A DNA stretch of 64,000 nucleotides from Mesorhizobium sp. M2A.F.Ca.ET.046.03.2.1 (GCF_003952425.1 NZ_CP034449.1:3658001-3722000); one strand, 5' to 3'. Positions 9,163 to 18,847 are shown, counted from the stretch's first letter. Numbers and translations: made by a program. The notes: generated by a model not told the origin, from the letters alone.

Positions 9163-11325
9163 CTATTTCGTCTCCTGCTCGAATGAATTGTTGATGGACC
9201 TCAAATGCCCCTCTTGCGTTGCAACGCGTTCCGCCGTCTCCGGAGGGTGATCGTTGAAGCCGATTGCGCTGCGGAGAAAATTGGTGCCTAGACTGATGAA
9301 TGCGGCTTGCTCCCGATTGTCCTCGCCGCAGCCGTGCCCGCCTGCGCTGGCCTCGTAGAAGTAAGCGGGATAGCCAAGAGCCTGCAGTTTTGCGGCCATC
9401 TTGCGCGCATGGCCCGGATGGACGCGGTCGTCGCGTTTCGTGGTGGCGATCAGGATAGGCGGATAGGGCTGTCCCGGCGCTGCGGCGTGATAGGCGGAGA
9501 TTTCCTTCAGGAAAGCCCAATCGTGAACCTTGTCCGGATCGCCATATTCGTCGATCCAGCTCGCGCCCGCCAAGAGCTTGGTGTAGCGACGCATGTCGAT
9601 AAGCGGTGCTGTGCAGAACAGAGCCCCGAAATGCTCAGGATAGCGGGTCAGCATGTTTGCGATCAGCAGGCCGCCATTTGAGCCACCCTCGGCGGCAATC
9701 CGCCTCGGCAGGGTGATGCCCCTTCGCACGAGGTCGGAGGCAACGGCGGCGAAATCGTCGTGGGCGAGACGCTTGCCCTCCCTGCGCCCGGCTTCGTGCC
9801 AGCGGGTGCCGAACTCGCCGCCGCCGCGGATGTTCGCCTCGACACACGTGCCGCCGCGCTCGAGCCACAGCTTGCCCAGCGGGGAGTTGTAGTAGGGCAG
9901 GAATGATACGCCGAACCCGCCATAAGCGGAAAGGTGAATCGGAGCATCTCCGTTCCCGTTCGCCGGACCAACCTGCGTATAGGGGATCAGCTCATGATCG
10001 ATAGAGACTGCCTCGTGGCGCGTGACCACCAGTCCGGATGCATCGAAATTCTCCGGGCTGCGCTTCAGGATTGCTGAAGCGCTGAGAGACGGCGCGGCAT
10101 TCAGATCGAACAGCAAGAGCTGCGGCGGCGTGATCGGATCCTGAGCACAGATCAGGACCTCTCCATTGGTCTCGTGAACTGCCGCATCGAATGACCAGAC
10201 GTCGACAGTACCTTCGGCGGGCAGGGTGTTCAGGACTCGGCGCGTCCATTCCTGGTGGCCGGGAGTGAACATCTCGAAACGCGGTGCGAGATTGACGAGG
10301 TAAGAGATAATGAGCTTCCCGTCATTCCAGAAGAATGACTGCATGGAGCGCCTTTCCCCTGGTTGAAACAGGGTCTCAAAAAGGCGTCCGCCGGCGAGGA
10401 AAGTGGAAAGCGAGATGACGATCAGCGCGTCGGCGGGATGGGTGGTGCCTCCCACCGTCCAGGGCTTGCGCGGCCTTACCGCCAGCCAGTCGCCGAAGAC
10501 CCGCCACGACGCGTCGCGAGGAAGATCGATCTGCCTCCTCGGCCCGCTCCTATCGCCGATCCAGCTGATCTTCTCGAAGAAGGCCGGCTGCTCGATGAAC
10601 CAAAGGCGCTCGCTGCGGCCGGTGCGGTCCGAATGACCAGACACTTGGAAGCTTTCGAACCCGGCCTCGAAGATTGCCGGCGTGGTGAGGGGATCCGCGT
10701 CACGCTTCCACAGTCGAACTGTGCGCGCATAGCCGGAGCGGGTGGCCATGCCATTACCAAGCGCACTGGAAAGCAGAAGCGTGTCAGGGTCCAGCCAATT
10801 AACGTAGCCTTTGGCCTCGGGGAGGTTGAAGCCGTCGGCGACAAAGCTCAGAGAAATCAGGTCGAATTCGCGATGCACGACCGCGTCGCTGCCGCCGCGC
10901 GACAGGCGCAGAACGGCTCTTTCCCGTCTCTCCGGCTCGATGGACGCGCCGTCCCAGATCCAGTCCTCTCCGTCGCTAGCCGCGAGAGCATCCAGATCGA
11001 GCAGTAGCTCCCATTGGGGATCCGCCTTCATGTAGGCGGCAAGGGTGGTCCGGCGCCACAGTCCGCGTGGATTACCGTCATCTCGCCAGTAATTGTAGAG
11101 GTACTGACTACGGCGCGCGATCAGGGGAAGATTGTCGCGATTGTCGAAAATGGCTGTCAGAGCCGCGCGGTCGCGCTCGAACTGCGTTCCACCGAAGTGC
11201 TTCAGAGTCCTTGCCGATTGGCCGGCGGCCCAGGCAAGTGCCCGCTCGCCCTCTACATCTTCAAGCCAGACATAGGGATCGTCGTCGGGAGCATCAAGCG
11301 TTGGACGGACATCAAATGCGTTCAT
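9163..11325 (-). CDS. Prolyl oligopeptidase family serine peptidase (S9A)
   Basis: A 720-residue protein with the S9A layout: propeller domain (about 60-420) between N-terminal and C-terminal parts of an alpha/beta hydrolase domain. The catalytic triad is visible: Ser549 in GGSNGG, Asp632/633 in KRDDRVHPGHA and His664 in AGGHG. The sequence AYGGFGVSFLPYYN and the oxyanion-loop region NIRGGGEFGTRWHEAGRRE are typical. There is no signal peptide, so it is cytosolic, where it would cut short peptides after proline or related residues. The gene sits behind a NifA/sigma-54 promoter and precedes ompW. Its first about 55 codons and whole upstream region are duplicated at 18.4-18.97 kb. Confidence 0.92.
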   Translation of the reverse strand: MNAFDVRPTLDAPDDDPYVWLEDVEGERALAWAAGQSARTLKHFGGTQFERDRAALTAIFDNRDNLPLIARRSQYLYNYWRDDGNPRGLWRRTTLAAYMKADPQWELLLDLDALAASDGEDWIWDGASIEPERRERAVLRLSRGGSDAVVHREFDLISLSFVADGFNLPEAKGYVNWLDPDTLLLSSALGNGMATRSGYARTVRLWKRDADPLTTPAIFEAGFESFQVSGHSDRTGRSERLWFIEQPAFFEKISWIGDRSGPRRQIDLPRDASWRVFGDWLAVRPRKPWTVGGTTHPADALIVISLSTFLAGGRLFETLFQPGERRSMQSFFWNDGKLIISYLVNLAPRFEMFTPGHQEWTRRVLNTLPAEGTVDVWSFDAAVHETNGEVLICAQDPITPPQLLLFDLNAAPSLSASAILKRSPENFDASGLVVTRHEAVSIDHELIPYTQVGPANGNGDAPIHLSAYGGFGVSFLPYYNSPLGKLWLERGGTCVEANIRGGGEFGTRWHEAGRREGKRLAHDDFAAVASDLVRRGITLPRRIAAEGGSNGGLLIANMLTRYPEHFGALFCTAPLIDMRRYTKLLAGASWIDEYGDPDKVHDWAFLKEISAYHAAAPGQPYPPILIATTKRDDRVHPGHARKMAAKLQALGYPAYFYEASAGGHGCGEDNREQAAFISLGTNFLRSAIGFNDHPPETAERVATQEGHLRSINNSFEQETK

Positions 11326-11475
11326 GTCCGGACAGCCTTCAGAAAGAAGGGATAGAGGCTTCCGTCGGCTCGGGAACGCTCAGTGTCGGTAGCGGCGCCC
11401 ACATGTTCGAAAAGCGTGATCATTGATGAGTTCTTCCAGTCGGTGCGGCATCGCAGTGCTTTTGCGCATAGGGCC

Positions 11476-11490
11476 GCAACCTTCGTGCCA
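11476..11490 (-). promoter_or_regulatory. Sigma-54 promoter of prolyl oligopeptidase (copy A)
   Basis: On the minus strand TGGCACGAAGGTTGC matches the -24/-12 consensus TGGCACG-N4-TTGC exactly, about 150 bp before the start codon. Paired with the NifA site at 11537. Confidence 0.85.
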
Positions 11491-11536
11491 ACTGGGAAAA
11501 TCGTTTCGGAACAATGCGATCGCTCTGGAAGCGTTG

Positions 11537-11552
11537 TGTCACATGTCCGACA
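11537..11552. promoter_or_regulatory. NifA upstream activator sequence (copy A)
   Basis: TGTCACATGTCCGACA is an exact TGT-N10-ACA site, 46 bp upstream of the -24 element. Confidence 0.8.
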
Positions 11553-11610
11553 TCGTCGAGAATCCGACAACGAGTGCTCCTCCTAATCACCGGATCAACC
11601 TCCGGCGCCA

Positions 11611-11884
11611 GTCGTGGACACTGTGCAGAACTCGAGAAGTGAAGCTCATTGGAGTGAACCTGGTTGACGCCCAACATCTTCGCTCTGGGGCGCTTCACGC
11701 ACACGGATTCATGGCAGACACCATGATGCGATCGATGCTGTTAGAGACCAAGCTGGCTGCGCCTGTGAGTTTCAGCCGCCAGCTGGAAGCAGCGGAGTTC
11801 TGAGGAGAAGGGTGGGGGGCCCAAGCCCTGCCGCAATCTTGGCCTGCACCGTCCCCTTGATTGTTGTGGGTCAACGTCTGCCTG
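11611..11884. other. No gene recognised
   Basis: Unique sequence after the repeat; no recognisable coding or regulatory element. Confidence 0.3.
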
Positions 11885-12060
11885 CCCGCTGAATTTGGCA
11901 CGCCTTACACCTACGTCACGACCAAGACCTTCCTGTTGCACTTCGGCCTCGACACACTGCGGGATTTGCCCGATTTCGAGGCGATTGAGGTTGCCGCGCT
12001 GCTCAGCAAGGAGAAGCTGCTGGCGGGCGATACTCCCATCGGGCTGGTGAGTGGTGGAGG
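11885..12060 (+). pseudogene. scpB C-terminal remnant
   Basis: The reading TPYTYVTTKTFLLHFGLDT and LRDLPDFEAIEVAALLSKE matches the C-terminal end of segregation/condensation protein ScpB (GRP-TYVTT-FL--FGL---RDLP pattern). Only about 55 codons remain, without start or the winged-helix body. It is a stray fragment of a chromosomal gene. Confidence 0.7.
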
Positions 12061-12639
12061 AGGTGAGGAGCGACACTCCAAGGCCAGGACGGGCTAGCGC
12101 AGCAGATACATGGAAGTAATCGCTTGATATGAGCGGTTGAGAGTCGAATCAGGGAACTATGCGATCACTATCGATAAGAGGTGGCAATATCGATCGTGAT
12201 TGTATCGGGCCACTCTACGGCGAAGGAGGCGGCAACTTGTGTCTCCGACCCGAAACGATTACCTTGCGGCCATTATGAGCAAGCATTTGGCATCCGTCTT
12301 GACGACGTGAACGCGCCCTGCAGCGTACAGCTGGACGACGCGGCGCTGGCCGATTGCTTTGCGGATCTCGATTTGGCCAAGCAGCATCCCGCTCATGTCA
12401 GCGCCTTTCTCGGCGAGGTCCCTCTCGCCCAGCAAGTCGAGTTCGCAACCGCGCACCACATTCGCGGTCGACGAGATGAAGGCTTTTGCCGCCAAGTTCT
12501 CTGCCTGGTCCGGCGAAAGCTATCCGCTCGCCGCATAATGGCTGGACATGATAGCCGACGCCCGTCCCGAATGGCGGCGGCTTTTTCGTATTATATCGAC
12601 CTGATCGACAAGATGCGGCGGAACAGGGGTCCACGTGCG
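12061..12639. other. No gene recognised
   Basis: Several overlapping frames are open because of high GC, but none carries a recognised domain or a good ribosome binding site. Probably decayed sequence. Confidence 0.35.
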
Positions 12640-13345
12640 ATGCGGCCAAAGCGGATCCAGCTCTCGAGCGCGACTACGGGGTAGGTGTGGTCGCTGGAGC
12701 CGCGGCCGACCTCGACCTCGCGCCAGCCGGTCTTGCCGCGCAGGGTGACCAGCAGCCCTTGCCGTCAAAAATCTCGATCCAGCTGGCGCCATCGCTGTTG
12801 TCGTCGCGCATGACGTCGAGACCGACGATCTCGGAGCGCCGCAGGCCGCCGCCACAGCCCAGGAGCAAAATAGCGCGGTCGCGCAGGCCCTGAGGTCGTG
12901 GCCGAGCGTGGCGATCATCGCCAGCAGATCGTCGCCAGGACCGCCTCTTTCTGCCGCGGTGGCTTTGCGTGCTTGCGGCGAATGCCGGCAAGAACCTTAT
13001 AGATATGCCGCTCCGCGCGGTCCAACGGCCGGCCGCGCTGGGTAAAGTTCCAGGCGAGGCCGGAAAGCCGCCGCTCGATGGTCGCAAACTAAAGGGCAGG
13101 GGCGCCACGCTTCGGATCGCCGGCGGCGGTGCCCGAGGCACAGGCGCTGATATTGAGCCTGATCACCTTCGAGCCCGGAGGCAGGGGATCGAAGCCAGCG
13201 CGCCGGCACCAGGAGGAAAAATGCCGCCAATCCTTGGGGTAGGCGTCGCGCGTGTTCTCCGAGGTGGCGTTGTAGCCCCTCGCGGTCTCGACCAGTTCCT
13301 GGACATGCGCCGGGACTCTTTGAGCCGGGTCTCCATCTCCTTGTA
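12640..13345 (-). pseudogene. Tyrosine recombinase/integrase remnant
   Basis: Minus-strand pieces in different frames assemble into an integrase: NTRDAYPKDWRHFSSWCRR (core-binding domain), HIYKVLAGIRRKHAKPPRQK, LAMIATLGHDL, then RDRAILLLGCGGGLRRSEIV around the first catalytic arginine. Several frameshifts and a stop interrupt it, and the C-terminal HxxR...Y part is missing. It begins inside the LprI-like remnant, so the two were joined by deletion. Confidence 0.78.
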
Positions 13346-13515
13346 GAGCTTGTCAAGCTCGCCATCGACTGGCTTCAGGTCGTCGATTGAACATTGCGTC
13401 ATCATAGGCTTTGTGCCTTGTTGTAGCAGGCATCGTCCGTTCGCGCGGCGGACACAGACATCACCGTCGCTGAGCCGAGAACGACGGTAAAAGAAAATGC
13501 ACTCACTGACTTCAT
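13300..13515 (-). pseudogene. LprI/DUF1311-like small exported protein, frameshifted
   Basis: Starts MKSVSAFSFTVVLGSATVMS, a likely signal peptide, and continues ACYNKAQS. A one-base shift then leads to MTQCSIDDLKPVDGELDKLY, the DUF1311/LprI pattern. After about 70 residues it runs into integrase sequence. LprI proteins are inhibitors of lysozyme-type enzymes. It lies just downstream of the autotransporter, in the same orientation. Confidence 0.6.
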
Positions 13516-13538
13516 AACCAATCTCTTTTGCGGGTGAT

Positions 13539-16500
13539 TTAGAAACGGACGCCGAGCTTGGCGCTGAACCCGTGTGTCTGGGCATCCGAGGCGATCTGTC
13601 CCTGATAGGCGATGCCGAACGTCGCGTTCTCGGTGATGTTTACGTCAAGCCCAGCTTCGAGCAGAGCTGCGTTCTTTGCGATCGGCACGCCCTTGATGGC
13701 GAAGGAGGAACCGCCAGCAAAGGCAAGAGCGGTATCCGGCCTGACGTCGCCGAAGGCGTGGCGCCAGCCAAGACCGCCGCGCGCGGTAGCAGTCACGGTG
13801 CCGAGGGTCAGTACCGTCGACGCACGCAGACCTAGCGTGGTAAACGCCGTGTCGCTCGAGCGATCCCCGCTCGACAAGGCGGCTGCGCCGCCATTCTCGG
13901 TGAAGCCATCGGCGTCAAAATTCACATAAGCGAGATTAGCGTAGGGCTCGAAGGAAGCCGAAGCCGTATTGATACGGTAGCCGAGCTCGCCAAAGGCCTG
14001 GAACGTGCCGGCGTCGTAATCGGCCGAAAGGCTGTCGGCGAAGCCTGGAAAGACCACGGACCTGCCGGTCTCGATGCTGTGCCAGGTATAGGCAAGGCCG
14101 GAACGAAAACCGAGATTGCCGTTCTGCGTGCCGGCAAAAAGACCGAGATGGTAATTCTCGCTCGAGCCCGACGACGCGCGATCGTCCGCCTCCAAGGAGG
14201 TATGGCTGTAGCCGCTGATGAGGCCGAGCCGCCAGCTTTCGCCGACAGCCGCGTCACCGCCAGCCAGAAAGCCGCCTGTCGAGTGATCGAGACCGGCGGC
14301 ATTGCCGTCGCTGTCGAGATGACCCCAGGCGCCGAAGCCACGGCCCCATACGGCGAAATTCTCACTCGTTGCCGGGGCCAGTTCCAGACCACCCAGCCCA
14401 TAAGTCATCACCGGAACGCTGGAGGCACCGACGCCGTCGAACGCCGCACGGATCCGTTCGCTCGCGGCATCGCGTACAGAATGACTGTCCTCGATGAGGC
14501 CGCTATGAATGGAAGCATGAACCTCGCCTGATAGCATATCGAAAGCGTTGCGGGCTTCCGGCGCCGTCAGGAACAGGATGTTGTCCTGGATCGGATTACC
14601 GCTTCCAAGCGCCTGAGCCGCTGCGGCGACCGAGCGTTGATTGAAGGTGCTGGCTACATCGGCAAACGCCGTCGATGTGCGGCTGATATCGAGATAGACA
14701 TTGTTGGCATCGTAGACGAGCTGGAAATCGACGAAGGGCGTCGCGTCTGTCGCCAGAGCCCCCGTCAGCCCGCCATAGGTGCCGCTTACGCCGCCTGCTG
14801 CGGAGAGCAGAGTATATCGGGCATCGACCGATAGCGTTCCCTGCCGCAGCAGCTCGATCTGCGCGCCGCTGTCGATCGCCGCTGCTCCGCCAACATCGAT
14901 GAGATCGGACGACCTTGCGAGGTCGACCTGATAGATCGATCCGGACTGCTGCGCGAAATCGCCCGTGACAGTCAGTGTGGTGACGATCCTGCTCGGATCG
15001 GTCGCACTGCCAGGAGCGACCGTGCCGCCCTCGGAAATGGTGACCGCACCGTAGGTGCCGCCGCCTGCGACGACACCGCCGCTGTTTGCGATAGCCGTGC
15101 CCCCGATCTGCCCGTCATTCCCGAGAAAGCCGGACGTGGTCGCATCATGGGAAAGCACACCTGTATCGGCAAGCAGCAATCCCGCGCCGGAACCGACCGT
15201 CGTCATGCCGGAAAAATTGTTCTTTCCGCTCAGCGTTTGCACGCCACCGGCAACGAATAGTTTGCCGCCCATATTATTGTTATCAACGTCGAGGTCGTTG
15301 ATGCTGCCGGCGAACGTGTCGTTCGAATCCGTTAGCACCAGGGTACGCTTGCCCAGTTCGACCGTTCCGCTGCCACTCAGGCTACGAATACGGGCATCGT
15401 TGTAGGCGTCGGAGATTCCCCAATAGTCGCTGCCATTTCCATGTTCGGAGATATCGAACGTGCCGTCTGCAACGACTTTCGCTGACCGTTGGATGTTGCC
15501 GAGCCCCGCAAGCGAGAGATAGGCATCCTGAGCAATATTCGTCTCGCCGGTGTAGGTGTTGACATTCGTCATCCGGACCACCGTCTTTGTATCAAGCGTC
15601 AGCGATCCGGAGCCGGAGACGACACCCGCTATGCCGAACCCGCCCTCATTCCCCATGCTCGTCGTGATCCTGCTCAGACCGGTCCCTTCGGGTGCGGATG
15701 AATCGGTAGAGAAGTTGCTGGCAGTGACGAAATGTGACGTATAAGCGGTATACTTCTTCTCCAGATCGAAAATGACCGATCTGTTTTTGAAGAAGTCAAG
15801 ACCGGCAACAAAACTGGTCTGGTCATTGGGTTGTTCCGTCGTGCCGCTGGTGTAGGTGAAGTCGATATTGTCCAGCCTTACCGGATCGCCATCCGTTCCT
15901 GCGATTGTAACGCTCGGGATGTTGCCCGATGCGCTTACGATCTCGCGTTGCTCATTTCTCCGAACATTTTTAAGTTTGACGCCCGCATCCTGAAATTGCT
16001 TCAGCATCGCATCACTGATCTCCAGACTGCCACCGCCCGGTGTGCCGGTGTCGAGCAATACCGCGGTCTTGTTGGGGTCGGTGATTGGTGGGGCTCCATC
16101 CTTAACCGTGTACTGCAGATTGTAGCTGCCTTCGTATTCGGTCGAGGCATTGGCGCCAGAGCCAGGAAAATTCTGATAAGAATCCTGATCTTTTTCCTCG
16201 GGTTCTCCCCATGGCATGGCATTAGTATATTGGGCCCGGAGGCTTGGATTGAGGTTGACAATCGTGCAGGGGGAACAGCCAGGCGTTTGGTCGCTCTCGG
16301 AATCCGGATTCACATTGGCGGAGACCACGTAGCCAGACCTGGTGACACTGCCCATCATGCCCCAGACACTTGTCTTGCCAAGAAAATCGCCGGCCCCGAA
16401 TGTACCTGCGAAATCGCCGCCTTCGTCTGCCATCTTGCCAGCGGTCATTTTCGCCCGCTGCTCCTTATCGGCGTGATAAGGTTCTTGGAGATCCTGACCA

Positions 16501-17072
16501 TACATATCTTTAAGTCCATCCGTCACGGATCCCGGCGTGCACTTAAGATTGTTGTCCTTGCAATACGCATGGGTATAGACAAAATCGAGAATGCGAGCAG
16601 CCCGGTATTTCTTATCGCTTACAGACGGCCCGTCGATTGTTATCTTTTGATCTGGATCGACATATGTAAATTTATCAATTTCCACGTTCTGAAGCTTATT
16701 ACCATACGTTCCGTCCCCGTACGTATATACGTAAGGCGTGTCGGCAATCGGGCGGACCCCGGTCACCTCTGACCCGATCTGCGTGTTGAGCTGGTCCGAG
16801 CCCGTGTCGAATACGTATCGCTGCGCGTTGCCATTGTTGATCTTGGCCCAGATGCCCAGGCGGTCATGGCCTTCCCCGACATACTCCAGCGGGATCGAAA
16901 TCGGGTCGTCGGCCAACGCTTCTCCAGTTGGAAATGCTACCAGACCCACCCCGAGAGACACAGCCGGCAGGAATACCGTCGTCATCGCGGTGGTTGCCGC
17001 CAGAAAGTTCTTTGTCCTGAAACAAGCCTGCATACCTGGTCCTCGAAAAAGTCTCGCAAACTGATTGTTCAT
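13539..17072 (-). CDS. Autotransporter with pepsin-like aspartic protease passenger
   Basis: A 1177-residue type V secretion protein. Residues 1-54 form an extended signal peptide. Residues about 58-445 have the marks of a two-lobed pepsin-like protease: first catalytic motif FDTGS (88-92), flap-like YGDGTYG (118-124), second motif LLDTGT (339-344) and a C-lobe end AGLDFFKNRSVIFDLEKK, like the LG-x-FLR-x-x-x-x-VFD strand of pepsins. Residues about 470-800 hold beta-helix/autotransporter-associated repeats (SGSGSLTL, NTYTGETNI, LSGKNNFSGMT). Residues about 900-1177 form the 12-strand barrel, ending GVRF. The start has AGGAGG at good spacing. The 19-bp motif at 17121 lies upstream. A cell-surface or released aspartic protease is predicted; activity is inferred. 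Confidence 0.9.
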   Translation of the reverse strand: MNNQFARLFRGPGMQACFRTKNFLAATTAMTTVFLPAVSLGVGLVAFPTGEALADDPISIPLEYVGEGHDRLGIWAKINNGNAQRYVFDTGSDQLNTQIGSEVTGVRPIADTPYVYTYGDGTYGNKLQNVEIDKFTYVDPDQKITIDGPSVSDKKYRAARILDFVYTHAYCKDNNLKCTPGSVTDGLKDMYGQDLQEPYHADKEQRAKMTAGKMADEGGDFAGTFGAGDFLGKTSVWGMMGSVTRSGYVVSANVNPDSESDQTPGCSPCTIVNLNPSLRAQYTNAMPWGEPEEKDQDSYQNFPGSGANASTEYEGSYNLQYTVKDGAPPITDPNKTAVLLDTGTPGGGSLEISDAMLKQFQDAGVKLKNVRRNEQREIVSASGNIPSVTIAGTDGDPVRLDNIDFTYTSGTTEQPNDQTSFVAGLDFFKNRSVIFDLEKKYTAYTSHFVTASNFSTDSSAPEGTGLSRITTSMGNEGGFGIAGVVSGSGSLTLDTKTVVRMTNVNTYTGETNIAQDAYLSLAGLGNIQRSAKVVADGTFDISEHGNGSDYWGISDAYNDARIRSLSGSGTVELGKRTLVLTDSNDTFAGSINDLDVDNNNMGGKLFVAGGVQTLSGKNNFSGMTTVGSGAGLLLADTGVLSHDATTSGFLGNDGQIGGTAIANSGGVVAGGGTYGAVTISEGGTVAPGSATDPSRIVTTLTVTGDFAQQSGSIYQVDLARSSDLIDVGGAAAIDSGAQIELLRQGTLSVDARYTLLSAAGGVSGTYGGLTGALATDATPFVDFQLVYDANNVYLDISRTSTAFADVASTFNQRSVAAAAQALGSGNPIQDNILFLTAPEARNAFDMLSGEVHASIHSGLIEDSHSVRDAASERIRAAFDGVGASSVPVMTYGLGGLELAPATSENFAVWGRGFGAWGHLDSDGNAAGLDHSTGGFLAGGDAAVGESWRLGLISGYSHTSLEADDRASSGSSENYHLGLFAGTQNGNLGFRSGLAYTWHSIETGRSVVFPGFADSLSADYDAGTFQAFGELGYRINTASASFEPYANLAYVNFDADGFTENGGAAALSSGDRSSDTAFTTLGLRASTVLTLGTVTATARGGLGWRHAFGDVRPDTALAFAGGSSFAIKGVPIAKNAALLEAGLDVNITENATFGIAYQGQIASDAQTHGFSAKLGVRF

Positions 17073-17079
17073 TGGAACG

Positions 17080-17355
17080 GCCTCCTGAATTGTTTAACGA
17101 GACCCTTTATGGCGGCCCTGGCTGACAACAGCCTGAAAGCTGCAAGCGGCCTGCGAGAATGGGGCGATCCTGAATGACGACAGGTGCTGTCAACAATGGA
17201 TGAGTGCTCGGCCTGAAAGCTGAGCACGCTTTATGCTCAGGCTGCTGACAAGGCCAAAGCAGCGTAAGTGCGGAGTGAAATCCAAGGTCCACATGGGTCG
17301 TCGCGCTTCCCGTGCGCCTGGGAAGGCGCCGGCCCGGCCAAGCTTTCCCAGATCG
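17080..17355. repeat. Inverted repeat partner of 37690-37975
   Basis: The autotransporter leader and upstream region recur inverted at 37690-37975, including the 19-bp motif, the TAAAGGGTCTCGTT segment and a long block around AAAGCTGAGCACGCTTTATG. Confidence 0.85.
17121..17139 (-). promoter_or_regulatory. 19-bp shared direct-repeat motif, copy 1 (autotransporter promoter)
   Basis: Minus-strand CTTTCAGGCTGTTGTCAGC, with TTTCAG and TGTCAG half-sites 11 bp apart, is 49 bp upstream of the autotransporter ATG. Near-identical motifs lie at 37906, 40747 and 42501, two of them in front of the two-component system genes. Likely response-regulator site. Confidence 0.6.
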
Positions 17356-17394
17356 TCCGGATGGCGCACAAGATACCGGTTCAGGTCGATCGAG

Positions 17395-17686
17395 ATGGAG
17401 GCCGAGGCGTATGCCAAGGCGGTCGACTGCCTGACGAAAGATCAGAATGCGTCGCTGGCGCTCTACGATTTCCGCCGGCAGCGAGCTCAGCTCCTGCCGG
17501 GCATCCGTGTTTACTGGCGACGAGACACAAGATGTGCCCAAATTGCCACCAGACCGTCACCTGCGATGAGTTTCGGCAACTGATTTTGTCCTTTCAATCG
17601 TCGCCACTTCCTGGCCGCGGCCAACATGGGCCACTCGAAGGCAGCAGACTGGCGGCTATATGGACGGGCTGTGAGCCCGCACCGGA
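17395..17686. repeat. Mosaic of IS256 transposase and other repeated fragments
   Basis: 17395-17490 reads on + as the IS256 piece MEAEAYAKAVDCLTKDQ; 17556-17625 is the C-terminal IS256 piece in the opposite orientation. Both match 29718-30173. 17524-17552 matches 30528-30556 inverted. The segment is a patchwork made by repeated recombination. Confidence 0.75.
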
Positions 17687-17809
17687 GACATTGGCGAAAT
17701 CTACGATCTCTATAGCAACGTCAAGGAGAAGCGCGAGGTGTTGCAGATGTGGTCAAATCACATCGAATGGCTGATCAAGCAGGCTGCGGATGACGCTCTG
17801 GCGGCGTAG
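17687..17809 (+). pseudogene. Integrase C-terminal tail fragment
   Basis: 41 codons (DIGEIYDLYSNVKEKREVLQ ... to a stop) match the last 41 codons of the integrase remnant at 28709-28954. In both places the tail runs convergently into an M41-like protease gene, so tail and protease were duplicated together. Confidence 0.8.
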
Positions 17810-18407
17810 CTGCTGGCATGGGCGGAAGATGCGGCGCAACAATCGTCAGAGCCTCATCGAATTGGAGATCATGCTTGACCAGCAAATGCGCGGCCAATGC
17901 TTCGATGGCTGACCAGTGATCGAGTACTAGCCGGGCCGTGCGATCTTCGATCCGCCTCCAACGGGGGCGGCGCGGCATCAGGAACCGCAACTCACCATAG
18001 ATTCGCTTGGCATCCGCGTAGTCGCTGCTCCCCTCATTCCCATCGGACGCATTCATCGCCATATCGCGCGGGTCCAGATAGCCTTCGAATGCGGATTCTG
18101 CAAAAGGACCTGCCAGACACGCAACTATCTCTTGGATCGCTTCATCGCGTTGGAAATGTCGATCCATATCGTTCTCGAAAATCGGCTTTAGCTCCGAGGT
18201 GAATCCTTGCGCTGAATAGAAAACCGTGCCTTCGACAAAACCACCGCACTCTCCGTCACCGGCGTCGGGGTAAATACTAACACTTGAGAAAGCAGGGAGT
18301 TCACGGTCGTCGTCGAACATCTGACGGTGCAAAACGATGGCGGCCACCGCGTGCCCGGCTTCGTGATGCGCCACAGACGGGAGAAGATATTGGGAGGCTA
18401 CATTCAT
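17775..18407 (-). CDS. M41-like zinc metalloprotease domain protein, copy 1
   Basis: A 210-residue protein with HEAGH zinc motif at residues 15-19 (VAHHEAGHAVAAIVLHRQ) and downstream acidic residues in LAGPFAESAFEGYLDPRD that could supply the third ligand. This resembles the peptidase domain of FtsH (M41) without the AAA ATPase. There is no signal peptide. It is about 95% identical to the copy at 28114-28743. In this copy the region just upstream is the truncated prolyl oligopeptidase, so it has no NifA promoter directly in front. Whether it is expressed is unclear. The substrate is unknown. Confidence 0.75.
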   Translation of the reverse strand: MNVASQYLLPSVAHHEAGHAVAAIVLHRQMFDDDRELPAFSSVSIYPDAGDGECGGFVEGTVFYSAQGFTSELKPIFENDMDRHFQRDEAIQEIVACLAGPFAESAFEGYLDPRDMAMNASDGNEGSSDYADAKRIYGELRFLMPRRPRWRRIEDRTARLVLDHWSAIEALAAHLLVKHDLQFDEALTIVAPHLPPMPAATPPERHPQPA

Positions 18408-18682
18408 GCGGTGCGGCTCTCAGATCTAGTTTCCATCCAAGCCCTGATATCGGATTCAAGCCATGCGACTCGGCCGGGGGAGATGCGACGCCGCTTAGGG
18501 AACAGGCCTGCCTTCAGAGTCGCGCGGTCGCGCTCGAACTGCGTTCCACTGAAGTGCTTCAGGGTCTTTGCCGACTGGCCGGCGGCCCAGGCAAGTGCCC
18601 GCTCGCCTTCCACATCTTCAAGCCAAAGATAGAGATCGTCGTCGGGAGCATCCAGCGTTGGACGGACATCAAATGCGTTCAT
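18404..18682 (-). pseudogene. Truncated prolyl oligopeptidase (N-terminal 55 codons fused to unrelated sequence)
   Basis: Starts exactly like the intact gene (MNAFDVRPTLDAPDDD...) and follows it to FERDRATLKAG. It then switches to unrelated codons and ends after 92 residues. It keeps the full upstream NifA/sigma-54 promoter (18833) and may be transcribed, but has no catalytic residues. Confidence 0.88.
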
Positions 18683-18832
18683 GTCCGGACAGCCTTCAGA
18701 AAGAAGGGATAGAGGCTTCCGTTTGATCGGGAACGCTTAGTGTTGGTAGCGGCGCCCACATGTTCGAAAAGCGTGATCATTGATGAGTTCTTCCAGTCGG
18801 TGCGGCATCGCAGTGCTTTTGCGCATAGGACC

Positions 18833-18847
18833 GCAATTGTCGTGCCA
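18833..18847 (-). promoter_or_regulatory. Sigma-54 promoter, copy B
   Basis: Minus-strand TGGCACGACAATTGC is an exact -24/-12 match. It drives the truncated peptidase reading frame. Confidence 0.82.

Larger units (their letters stand above)
11165..11610 (-). repeat. Promoter-containing repeat, copy A
   Basis: Covers the 5' end of the prolyl oligopeptidase gene, its leader, sigma-54 promoter and NifA site. A near-identical same-orientation copy is at 18520-18970. An inverted, shorter and more diverged copy holding only the promoter part is at 27993-28092. Confidence 0.85.

Noticed and set aside
8426..9520. 364-codon version of the OmpW gene
   Set aside because: The first 132 codons are the wrong frame of the peptidase gene. 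The ATG at 9124 with AAGGAG and a signal peptide is the better start.
16001..16772. Long + strand ORFs inside the autotransporter
   Set aside because: Antisense shadows without motifs; the minus-strand gene is clearly coding.
17140..17160. Possible sigma-54 promoter (minus TCGCAGG-N4-TTGC) for the autotransporter
   Set aside because: It lacks the -24 GG and has no TGT-N10-ACA site upstream. The 19-bp motif is a better candidate element.
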